A stretch of 64,000 nt of DNA from Penicillium oxalicum (lineage: Eukaryota > Ascomycota > Eurotiomycetes > Eurotiales > Aspergillaceae), in NCBI RefSeq assembly GCF_001723175.1, contig NC_064652.1:1364001-1428000 (forward strand). The letters run 5' to 3'. Position 1 is the stretch's first letter, and every line of letters begins with the position of its first letter. The notes under the pieces were generated by a model. That model saw only the letters and a list, made by a program, of their open reading frames with translations. It was not told the origin of the DNA and made no database searches. This document shows positions 24,044-36,781 of the stretch, in pieces. The translations under genes were made by a program, and so were the position numbers.

Positions 24044-24871
24044 CTTGTTCAATGTGGCCGACCACTGAGACGTCGCGAATGGGTAGTCTCGAGTGCAAAG
24101 AAGCCTTTTTCCCCCGATCGTGTAATAGGCAAGATAGTAATGGTCGCAGAAGCGACACTTCGAGACGGTTGCCGGGTAGATGATCATAAAAAAAAAACAG
24201 GACGGAGCATCGCAGCTGACCCACGCAATACATCATCGGGGAGGGAGGGCCCCACTCACGAGGCTCCTCTTTGGCCATCACGCGAACGGGTGCAGGTCAC
24301 TCCCTTTCACTCCCCCGACGGCGCTCTCGTGTCTCGAATAGCTTGCCATCACTGCCGTCGTCACTCTCTTTCTTACGGTACATGAAATGCGATCTTCTTC
24401 GTAGTCTTGTCTCGGAAACGAAAAAAAAATCAAAAGTGTCAGTCCGATGGATATCAAGGTTGGTACAATATATACAGTGATGTTTCTCCAGCCAGTGCAC
24501 AAAACTAAAGGCAACGCAAAAAAGCAAAAGAATCGAGCCATTTCAAGAACCCAAGAGTCATAGTCAATCGTATCATACGAGCATGTCCGGTGCGTGGGTA
24601 TGCGGGGAATGCTCGTAAGCCCAATACCAGCATTCTGAGGGCAGTGGTACAAGTACAAAAGGTTCTCCACAAAGGTGAAGACACCAAGAGACAACAGTTG
24701 CTGGTTTCGGGTGGGTGTGATTTTCGAAGAAGTTTAGATTGGCCAAAGAGGGCGGCAAGAGACCGGATGTGAAAGCAATGCCAACAACTGAAGTCGTAAA
24801 ATGCGCCAGGATCTTCCGTGCGTGTGTATTTTTTTTCTTGGCTGGATCGTCTCCAGTCACCCTGGGTAAGG
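24044..24871. other. Intergenic between the SAC and NIPA genes
   Basis: About 0.8 kb upstream of the SAC gene start, holding its promoter and the 3' UTR of the transporter gene. T-rich runs on the minus strand occur at 24189-24198 and 24421-24430. No gene is supported. Confidence 0.5.
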
Positions 24872-26669
<1,798 letters not shown>

Positions 26670-27149
26670 CGTGATGCGAACAGGTGAAGGAGCGCTCAGC
26701 TCCTAATGTACTGAATCCCCCAACAGCTAGCAATATCTCTTCGAGCAGGTTGGTGTGGCAGGAGAAGGGAATGGCAGCACGAGTGATTGTATGAACGAGT
26801 GTAGGTTGGTAGGTTCGCGAGCCGGGGACGGGCGGGCGGCACGGATTCGGAGTGCACCTCGGGCAGCGCAAGGAGGAAATGGAGAAGGGATGTGTTGCCA
26901 ACTCAATGCCGCGCAAGGTGATTCCAGTCCTTCCGGTGAGGTACGCGGTGGTCGATGTCACGGACAAGCGCAGCGGAAATTGTGTCTTGGGATGTATACA
27001 GTTGTCAAAATCGCAAGCAGGTCGGTGTTTGGGGAGAGGGGATGGAAAAGCTCTGGGACAAGAGGGTCGTGGTGTACCAGTTGTCGCTCGGCCGTGGCAC
27101 TGCTGAAGACGGAAATGGTAAGTGTGGGTCATCAGGTATGAAGCGTGGT

Positions 27150-27163
27150 GGTACTGCAGTACC
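27150..27163. repeat. 14-bp perfect palindrome
   Basis: GGTACTGCAGTACC equals its reverse complement. An AGTACC motif recurs at 27167-27172, and a GTACTG follows at 27178. It is about 480 bp upstream of the magnesium transporter start. Confidence 0.85.
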
Positions 27164-29411
27164 TCCAGTACCGTTGGTGTACTGAACGCCGTTATCAGCA
27201 AAGGTGTAGGTGGCCGATTCGAGTTCCGAGAAGGGACTGAGCCATTGCGCCAATGGGTGAGAACGTATGCTCTTGTGATATCCAATCAGAAAAGAATTCC
27301 TCCCTTGAATAGTACTATGCTTTGCATAACAGTCATAATTATACAGCAGATCTCTCGTGGGAGGTACTAGTAGAAGCATGTAGCCGTCACAAGAAAACTA
27401 CAGTGGCTCCTTGAAGTAAACTTTACCTCCACTCTGAATTCCATCGTGTACAATTCTCCGTCGTGCACGCACATTGTCCAGACCACAGCGTAGTGTATAA
27501 CAGTATATGGTATGTATAGGTAATCTTATGTAGCACAGGACAACTGCGCAGGACAAGTCGCCAGTCGTCAATCACCAAAATCGATTTGATTTGAGACTGG
27601 CGATCAAGAGGGGGAGAGGGGGTGAGTGAACCAATTCTGTGGGAAGGAGAAGATAGCCAAAGGGTGCTCCTTTCGAGGTTCAGAACTTCAGACACGTTTC
27701 GGGGGGGTGGTTGGAGTGGCTCTGGTGGCCCTTTTGGCTGCCTGCGTCAAGCAGTGATGGGGGGGCTCCACCGCGAGCCTGGACCGACGGGGAAACAGAG
27801 CGGGCCTCGGGACGCGTCAGAGACTTTGGTGGGAAATTGGTTGAGACGAACAAGAACAATCAGGAAATCAAGTCGATCCAAGCACGAACCAGAGCAGGAA
27901 TGACGGGAATGATGATAATCGGATTGTGATGTAGGAGGAGGATAGAGGTGGGTGTTCGACTCGACGCACCGATGGTCTATCAGAGGAAGTCCCGTTCTCA
28001 GTACGAAGATCATATGAAAGAGGAACCGCGTATGTGGTGTGGTGCACAAGAACTTCGGAAGGATACCGAATGGGCAATTGGGAGTAGAGGGTAGAGGTCG
28101 AATGAGTAAACGACGATTATAAGTGCTAAGCATGCACGCTTTTTTCCTACAAATCCATACAGAGGATAATGAAGGGCACCAGGCACTCTCGTGACTGGGA
28201 CCCTGGAGACATCTGGCACAACTTGAGTTTTGCCTACTCGGACTCGACATTGGTGACAACAGTCTATTTTATGATCATGTCGACTCGGTCGCAGTCGGAG
28301 CCTAAGTGCTTCCTGAGGTATGTATTGTGCTTGAGCGGGAATGGTTTCCTTCGTCTAATGCACCGTGAGACAGTTGGAACTGATGACCACCTTCTCCAGT
28401 CCGACACAGTGCAAGCGGGGCGCTTCGTTCTGGTACGCACCCGCTCCTGCGCATTGCACTGGATAGTGGATCCCGGAAGACTGAGGAAGTATTCATGAGA
28501 TCAATAAGGAACCCCATACAGCCTCCTTCTCGTGTCTGGTGTGGTGTCGGAAATCCCTCTCCTGTCCCACGATCTGACAATCAACCCACCGCGACGTCGC
28601 CAAGACCAAACCGCTGCAGTACGCACGTATGGGTCGACTTGGTACGTGCAGGTACATGTTGGCACGGCTGTGCATAGGCGCCAAGTACGGTAGAAGGAGG
28701 CTATATTCTGGGCCCTCCAGTCCGACGAGAGCCTCCTCAACAGCACTGGACCAGACGTGGGTCCTCAAACCCCTTCCGATGTTTTGTCTGCTGAGGTGAT
28801 GTGGCGAGGATCGCTGTTTCACACTTCACTGGCCAAGTGGCCACGTCTCAATCACACGGCGACGCCAGGGTATCCACAATAGCCCAGCCAGGAAGGGATC
28901 GGGCAGGCCGAAGGTCTCGAAACTCAACCCCGTCAGGAACGGCACCATCGATAGCCAAGCTTTTGAAGTGAACATGTACCGGGTCGGGAATCGGGGTTAT
29001 GCCCTTTCCACGTCCCACAGCACGATCGGTCCCTGATCGCCAGGAACCAGCTCGGACTGCGCCTGAACCTCCACGTCGACACTGGATAATTTGCTGGAGT
29101 AGATGGAGTGGATGTGTGATGGAATGTACTCATGGGCAGATCGTATACATACATATCCGCCGTTTTCGATTCGGTCTGCGCGCTGACTAAAATGGATCCT
29201 ACTACCTGAGGTCGTACCTATGGATGGTATTGAAGCGGTGAAACCCTAAGTGGGATGGGACCTCGTCAAGTTCGGGCATGTCCGTCGGCGGCGCTTCTCG
29301 TGTGTTGGCTCTCCTGGTCTCACCGCGGCACCTGAGATTGATGAACACTGCCAGTGGTCGTTGCTGTCACCCGGATGACGCGAAAGAAGAAAGAAAATTG
29401 AGGTGGATGTT

Positions 29412-29413
<2 letters not shown>

Positions 29414-29447
<34 letters not shown>
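29414..29447 (+). repeat. (GA)17 microsatellite
   Basis: Thirty-four bases of perfect GA repeat in intergenic DNA, 0.6 kb from the stop of the acidic-protein gene. This is the longest perfect dinucleotide run in the window. Confidence 0.97.
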
Positions 29448-29453
<6 letters not shown>

Positions 29454-30042
29454 TTTCAAAGATATTTTAATAAACAATCGTTCTTATACTAAGGAGCACG
29501 CGAGCATTCGTCGTGCTAATGACTATGGAGATGACCCGGCGCCAAACAGATATAGTTCCTGCCTCACAGAAACCGCACCACGCCAAACACCCGCTTTGTT
29601 TCGGACTGCAGAATGGTATCATGCAAAGGGAAAGATCAACCCGTAGAGGAAAGGGGAACAAGAAAAAGGCAAAATACAGAGATGGGAACAGCATGTCTCC
29701 CGAGTGGGCCAGGAGTGGGGTCCTACCCGGATCTATTTCCGCGTGGCACGCGCCCAAAGTGAAGGGGTCTGTCCGCTGAGGACCGGGCACTGAAGGGGGC
29801 AAGGACGTACCTGTTTTGTAGATGGAAGATCCAATACCCTGCATCAACACGGAGTCAAAGTTGCTGTGAGAATGGTTAGTATTTATTAGTGTCAAGATCG
29901 AAATAGTGCGCGAAGCGGTCGAAAAGAATTGCCTGGGCCAAGCGCCTGGGGGAGGCAGCCGACACGCCAAAGGACGAAGAGGTGCGCAAGGCGAATGCCA
30001 AAGAAGGCAAAGGCGGACCAAGAGAGAGGACGTGCAGGTGGC

Positions 30043-32743
30043 TCATGAGGGACGGCGACGCTTGGTATCGAGGCCCGAACTCTCCTCAAAGCCCCATTCA
30101 TCCTCCTCCTCGCGGGACCTTTTGGTTGATTTGTCAGGGACTTGGGGATCGGTTGATGCTGAATCTTCCTCGCCAACCTCAATGTGCTCGGTAAAAACAA
30201 GAATATCATGATCGTCTTCATTGTCGTCACCGTCGCCGTGGTCGGCATCATCATGTTCACCCACGTCTACGTCATTCGTTGACGTTCCGAATTGATAGTG
30301 TTCGTGCTCTGACTTCGAGTCTCCATTTTCCTCGTCAGGGCTTTCCTCGAACTCTTCGGCATGTGCTTTCAGAGGGTCCGCGGTCACCTCAGGTTGCTTG
30401 TGTTCGGGGCTGGCAGCAGACCCAAGCGTCTCATTCGAAGGCGCCTGTACAGTAGACTCTGACTGGTCGCCAGACTGATCATCAATATCATCATGCAGCG
30501 TATCGGCGCTAGCATTCTGATCCACCAGTGCTGGGTCATCCTCGCCAGCGTGAACGCTATCCCCATCAACGGCAGCGAAATCAACCACATGGACCTTGGC
30601 GTCGACCTCGGCATTGTGATCGAGGTCCCCGTCACCATCTTCGCCATGAGCATCTTGGCGTCCTCCCTCATCGAAGGTAGACAGATTCACTTGCTCAGAT
30701 AGCTGAGGATCATGGAGATTTTCCACGTCATCTACATGCTCATCACCGTGGTCAAAGTTCTCTTCATGCTCATCTGGAAATTGTTCTTCGATCTCATGAG
30801 GGGAGTCACCAGTGGATTCCGTCTCCCCGATCTCATCCGGTGCAGCCATCAGGGTTGAAGTCGACTCCGTCTTGCGAGCCTCGGAATCGTATTCCTCCTC
30901 ACGTGAGTCATCAACGTCCGCCACAGTAGCTGTTAGGTCACGGACAAGGCCCGCTTCATCTACTTCTCTCTTCGCGGTAGTAGACGTCCCAGGCTCACCG
31001 AGACCGTTGCTTTGGTCCCCAGATGTGTGCTGGAGAACATCTTCAACCGCACGTGGCTCCTCCACATGCACAGTATCCTGCAGATTCTGTTCAGCAGTGG
31101 TCGCGGGTGCCACTGGCTCAGATGGAGTCTCCCCGACATGGGAGGAGTGATGACGGTCTTGATCCCTAGGCATCTGGTCCACTGGACCATCCGTGGCCTC
31201 AGGAGCGTGACCATCCTCCCCATCCTCTCCGTCTTCGTATTCACTCCACGGGTGAATTTGAGACAGACCTTTGCCTTCGCCGGCGGCAGCTTCAAGCGCC
31301 GCGAGCTCGGAAGAAACGGCCAATCTAGTGCTCAGGGTTAAGTAAAAGGCTTCCGGCTCGCTGTTGCCATCATTGTGACATAGACGAAGGTAGACGTTCA
31401 GAATCCGATGTAATGTTAAGCTGGACATGTGTGAGGAGTCCTGTTGACCCAGCAATTAGTAAGACTGATTGGAAGGTAGCGATTTTGCAGAAAATTGACA
31501 CGATTCTTACCTCTGTTAACTGGATACCAAGTGAGTCGATATCGATGACGAGAACCTCATTCTCCGCCACATTGTCCAACAACACCTCACGTAGGGATTT
31601 GAAAAGTTTCCCAATATGCTCGTATGCGATTTCTTCGTCGTGTAGGAAAAAGGTCTCGGATGAGTCTCCTTCCAAAGGAGGGAATAGAGAGATCTCGGCA
31701 TCTTGGTAAAGCACCTTTACAGGATGCAGAGACTCTTCCTCATCGAGGCTGTTCTGATCTTCAGGCTCTTGGGCGGTAGTAGTCCCAGTCTCATGCGTAC
31801 TGCTTCTTCCAGATTCATCTGCGACTTCCACTTCTTCTGTGATGCCAGCTTCCACCGAGAGATCGACTTCGTCTCCAACCTCAACCTGATCATTGGTCAT
31901 AGCTGCCCTCTCTGCTTCGGTTTGGGAAGCGGGTGCATTCGCATCTGTATTTCCCACTTCTACTTGGTCTTCTTTCTCATTCGCCGCGACGTCAACTTGG
32001 ACAGTATCTTCAAGCAAGACGTTCGCCCCCTGTTGATCATCATTGGCAACCGATGGATCACCCTGAGCATCGTCTTCAAGGACGTGTGACTCCGATTTGT
32101 GGTAGTCAGCAGATCCCTCAGAGGCCTTGTCACGTTCAACATCATCCGCAGGTTCAAGCGGCCCTTCCTCGGGGGCATGTGCTTCTTCTTGTGATTGTGG
32201 CCCGGGTTGAACCTTCGCAAGTTCATTTTCTATCGGTTCCGACACTGAAAGAACATTGTCTGAGCCCTCCTGGGCTGGGACTGCCTGCACATCTACGGCA
32301 TGTGCAGGGACGTCACTTGGACCATGGTGCTCCTCGATGGTGTCTGAGTGCGACTCAACCTGAATCGAGGGACCGGGAACAGAGATCACCTCGACATGGT
32401 CATCTTCCAGCATGTCGGCTTCATAAGTCGTTTCTTCAAACTGGATGTCGACATCCTGATCTTGGTCGACCAAGTCTGCATCAACCATTGATCCTTCAGA
32501 CAACCCATCAGCCATGTCCGCATCACCATTTGCTTCAGTGGCAAACAGAGAGGCATGAGACGTCTCGGGATAGTCGTCAGCACCCATCATCTCGCTGTCC
32601 ATGTTCGAGACATGGTCTTCCATGAGATCAATGTCGATATCAAAGTCGTCAGCCTGCCCTTGATAAGGGGAGGCCATCTCCATAGAATCCTCTACCGTTG
32701 GTACCTCCATTGTGGAAAACGTCAGGGAGGGGGCAGAGGTCAT
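30043..32743 (-). CDS. Large acidic protein of unknown function, 2 exons
   Basis: Exons 32743-31511 and 31440-30043 give 876 residues; the intron is 70 bp with a consensus GTAAGA donor. I do not recognise a named family. Most of the chain is extremely rich in Glu, Asp, Ser, Val and His with little hydrophobic content, so it is probably disordered. One island, about residues 340-475, differs. It has regular hydrophobic spacing (for example VLYQDAEISLFPP, NEVLVIDIDSLGI, LHRILNVYLRL) and looks like a folded domain; the intron falls inside it. The C-terminus is basic (TKRSR, DTKRRRPS), consistent with a bipartite-like nuclear localisation signal. A nuclear or chromatin-associated role is therefore inferred, not shown. 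The first ATG of the frame (32743) was taken as the start; ATGs at residues 12, 21 and 23 are alternatives. It is transcribed divergently from coatomer delta across 522 bp. Confidence 0.8.
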
Positions 32744-33265
32744 GGCACACGGCGCGTCGGGTAGTCTTCAAGCGGGACGTGTCAGAGGGAGGCGGGAGAT
32801 GGCGCGCCAGACACTTCAACTTGGCAGGCGAGGTGAAGAGGTTGAAGAAAGCTGACGCGAACCAAGGCAAGTGGCGAAAGTCAAATTTCACGAGAGGAAC
32901 ATTTAAGATGCGCAAAATCCGATATAGGTTGAATCTGATCGGGGTCGAGGTAAACGGGAGGACTACAGTCGTACAGGTGAAACCAGGCAGATAGAAAAAT
33001 GTTTCAACAAAGAATCTTGGGTTGCTGAACAAACCGCTGACGACTAAGCGAAAGGGGTGCGGAAGTCGTGCACGGGCCACGTCCAAGACCGAAGTGACCA
33101 GCGTAGCAGCCCGCGGGCGACCTTGTCCATCAAACAACCACAAGGGGTCACCTTTTAACTGTTGACTGTGCTGCCGCGATCACCTGTCTTGTTGAGCGAC
33201 ACCAGTTCTTGACCCAGTCTTCTCTGGACTTTGAATACTTCATAGTCAAGCATCCCTTCCTCATC
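32744..33265. promoter_or_regulatory. Divergent promoter between the acidic-protein gene and coatomer delta
   Basis: The two start codons are 522 bp apart and point away from each other, so this interval must supply both promoters. No open frame with family resemblance exists in it. No clear TATA element was found. Confidence 0.6.
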
Positions 33266-35025
33266 ATGGTATGATCGCTTCAAGCCCTCCGGTCTGTTAT
33301 CGGTGGAAACGGCGTGGAGCTAATGATCTGTCCCGCATCTTGTAGGTCGTCCTCGCTGCATCCATCTGTACCCGCGGAGGTAAAGCTGTTCTTTCGCGCC
33401 AATTTCGGGATATTCCTCGCTCGCGCATTGAAGCTCTCCTGGCCTCGTTCCCCAAGCTTGCGGACTCGCAGACCCAGCATACTACGGTCGAACAGGACAA
33501 TGTGCGATTTGTGTACCAGCCATTGGATGAGCTCTACATGGTTCTCATTACCAATCGTCAATCGAACATTTTGCAAGACATCGACAGTTTGCATCTCTTT
33601 GCGCAAGTGACCACAAGCATCTGCAAGAGTCTCGACGAACGAGAGATCCTCCGCAATGCGTTCGAGCTGCTCAGCGCATATGATGAGCTGGTGACATTGG
33701 GATACCGAGAGAATCTGTCGCTCGCGCAGATCAAAACATTCCTGGAGATGGAAAGTAGCGAGGAGCGTATTCAAGAGATCATTGAGCGGGTAAGGCTGCA
33801 CCCTCGTGACGGCAGGTGGAGTGGGAAACTAATGGTCATCAACAGAACAAAGAACTTGAGGCCAGCGAAGAACGCAAACGTAAAGCCAAGCAATTGGAGA
33901 TGCAGCGCAAGGAAGCTGCTCGCTCAAGCCGTGGTGCAGCTCCGCGCGCACCCAACTATCCTGCCTACACACCTCCCGCGCGCCCGTCGGTTCCCGAGAC
34001 TTTTGATTCTTATGAGGCGGAAAAGAAGAAGACCTTCGCCAAGTATGTTGATTGCTTCTTCATCATCCCTTCCCAGAGGACGGAAGATACGATTGCTAAC
34101 ATTTCCATCTACGTACAGGCCGCTCCCCACTCGTGGCAAGGGCATGCAGCTTGGCAAGAAGTCCAAGGCGACCGATATCTATGAGAAGGTTCGCGGCGAT
34201 TTAGGCCCGCAAATCGAAGAGTCCAGCCCACTGGTCACTCCTCAGGCGTCGACTCCGGTGCAAGAACCCTCCTCTGCTCGCGTTTCTCTCACAGGAGACC
34301 GTGAGCCTGTTCATGTCACAATCGCCGAGACCATCTCCGCCACGCTTACTCGTGAAGGTGTGGTCAAGTCATTCGAGGTCAAGGGTGACCTCCAACTTCG
34401 CATTACCGACCCCGCTTTCACCAAGATTCGTCTGGACCTCAGGGCCAATCCTACCCAGGGTGCCCAGTTCCGGACTCATCCAAATGTCGACAAGGCCCTT
34501 TTCACAAACACATCAGCCATTCAGCTGAAGGATACTACAAAACGGTTCCCTGCCAATAACTCAATCGGTGTGCTAAAGTGGCGCGTGGCAAGCACGGCTG
34601 ACAATGCCGAGCTCCTTCCCATCACTTTCACTGTGTGGGTGAACAAAGGATCCGACTCAACCACTGTCACCGTGGAATATGAGCTGAACGGCACAGACAG
34701 TTTGCGTGATGTTGTGGTCACAATTCCCTACGGTTCGTCAGAACCTGCGGTCGCCAGCTTCGATGCGGTCTATGAGGTGTCTGGCGATAGCCTGGACTGG
34801 AATCTCGGCACAGTAGACGAGTCAAACTCTTCGGGTAGCTTCGAATTCGAGTCTACAGGGGATGGCGATGAGAACGAGTTCTTCCCCATGAGTGTTCGCT
34901 TCACCAAGACCGAGCCATTTGTTGATGTCGATGTGCTCGATGCATTGTTGCTGGAGATGGGCGGTGAAAGTACCGGGTTCTCCAAGGACATCAGCAGTGT
35001 GGCGGAGAACTACCTGATTGAATAA
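33266..35025 (+). CDS. RET2: Coatomer subunit delta (COPI), 4 exons
   Basis: Exons 33266-33268, 33346-33789, 33846-34042 and 34119-35025 give 516 residues. The first coding exon is only the ATG, joined to GTC GTC CTC to give MVVLAASICTRGGKAVLSRQ, the conserved longin-type N-terminus of delta-COP. A long charged helix around residues 150-190 (KELEASEERKRKAKQLEMQR) follows. The mu-homology domain fills about residues 260-516 and starts near EPVHVTIAETISATL. Delta-COP is part of the F-subcomplex of the COPI coat, which acts in retrograde Golgi-to-ER transport and binds Arf1-GTP. Length and domain order are normal. The 77-bp first intron starts directly after the ATG, so gene finders that require a longer first exon will misplace the start. 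Confidence 0.96.
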
Positions 35026-36781
35026 CTTGGCGATGAAAATGTATAGAGTTGCCCCCCCCCCTTTTTTTTAACGACGCCCGAGCCATCTTCCCTTTTGATC
35101 TTTTGAGCATTGGCTCTCTACCAAAGATATAACTTTCTACCTGTTCCTCGACGACTTGACTGCCTTCCACTGTGCAAATACCCAAAATAACCTCACCAAG
35201 ACTGCAGCTCCATGATGGCTAGGTGACCGCGCAACTCAGAGTAGATGCAGGTATCCGAAGCTCTACCCCCGGATCAGCATCCATTGGCGCACCATGCGAT
35301 TCACACGGTCGAGTCTTTCTGAAGAGGCTGTTTCCTCCCGTATGTCTCGTTGCGCTGAGCCAGTCATGGCGTCCCTTTTATGCTCTCTCGTATCATGTAG
35401 CTGTAATATATCACGTCAACATGATTTCTCTCACAGACCAAGATGGTCAAGTTGGGTAGTACTGTGAATTTGGTCCAAGCTTTGCTGTACTTTTGCAGTG
35501 GCGTGGCCCTCGAGAAGACTCGAGATGACATTCAGACTTCTGGTAGACCTCAGAGCATTCTCCATGGACGGCTGTCCCATTACTCGCTCAGCTTTCAGAT
35601 CATCGAGATCGAGTTTAAAGTTCCTGGTATCTCTTCGGAAGAGGCAGGCACCCAGTAAGCATCCCGCTCAACGATCGAACGTCACCTTGACACTGCTTTC
35701 TGGGTCTAGACCGCCGAAGACCACCTGGAAAAGCGACTCAGAAGGGGTGATGTTTTTCCTCGGGAACAATCTCTTGGTCCTCTCCAGAGCGAAGTTTTTG
35801 ATCAACCAGACCAGATCTGGCTCAAAGGCCCTGAGGTGACGAGAAGATGTGCGGGGTGGGTTCTTCTGTTGACATGCACATCAGAGCATTTCAGGTGAGG
35901 ATGCGTCGGAACCGACAGCCTCTTTCGGCTTCTACCACCGAAGAACAAACATCCCAACAATGGTCCATCTCGGTGTCGCCTCCAAGATGGATTGGCCCAT
36001 TCCTTAGGATCGACCATTCGAACTGATGCAAGAATATCGTCGCTGCCGCCAACGGATGGCAAATGCGAATGCCTGGTGACCGCACACACCAGACACAGGC
36101 AGGCCTGGATATCGCCTCAGTTGGCTGATCATCGAGATGAGGCAATTTGACAAGCACGAAATCTCCAGTGGATCCGCCTGTGTTTCCTTTTTCTGTGTTG
36201 CCACTATACTTTGGGCTGCTGCTATCATGTCAATCGTCATGATCGCGGGAGTTGATTGTCCATGGCACACCATAACATGAGGTCCCTCGCAGGCATCCGG
36301 ATCCAGGAAAGCAACCTAGAAGTGCTTAAAGTTGGACCGTTTTAACCTTGGTTGTCTAGTACCAGCGGACTTATAACTCAATTGCGATCCCGTCCTTCCG
36401 TTGCCCGCACAAGTGTCTGATAGATCGATCTTCAGACCTTGTCAGGGGGGGGTTTCAAGCCTTCAAGGTAAATTTCGGACGACAGAATGAGACCTACTCT
36501 TCCAGAGTAGCAAACTCATAGTACCTCAAGTCAGGCTGACAAAAGTACTATTCCGCTCGATTTCCAGAATGAGTCTATCGCATTCTTCGTGGAACAACCA
36601 GGAAAGCTTGTTCGTGTTATCGAGTGCTGACGCTGAGACATGCAACCAATTGAGCCAGGTAAGTCGAAAAGCAGAGGACGCTAGACCGCGGGTATTGTTC
36701 AGTGCTCACATTTTACAATGGAAATAGGATAGTTCACTGCCAACTCTCCAAGCATCTGAGTCTGAGACAGGGAGTAAGAAG
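35026..36781. other. Intergenic, 1.8 kb
   Basis: Contains the 3' UTR of coatomer delta (C9T9-like tract at 35051-35069) and the promoter of the next zinc-cluster gene. Short frames near 35443-35840 are open but have no recognisable features. Confidence 0.5.

Larger units (their letters stand above)
26670..30042. other. Intergenic, 3.4 kb
   Basis: No convincing gene on either strand; open frames here overlap one another and lack family features. Contents include a 14-bp palindrome at 27150-27163 (GGTACTGCAGTACC) followed by further AGTACC copies, and a (GA)17 run at 29414-29447. It contains the promoter of the magnesium transporter gene and the 3' flank of the acidic-protein gene. Confidence 0.5.
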
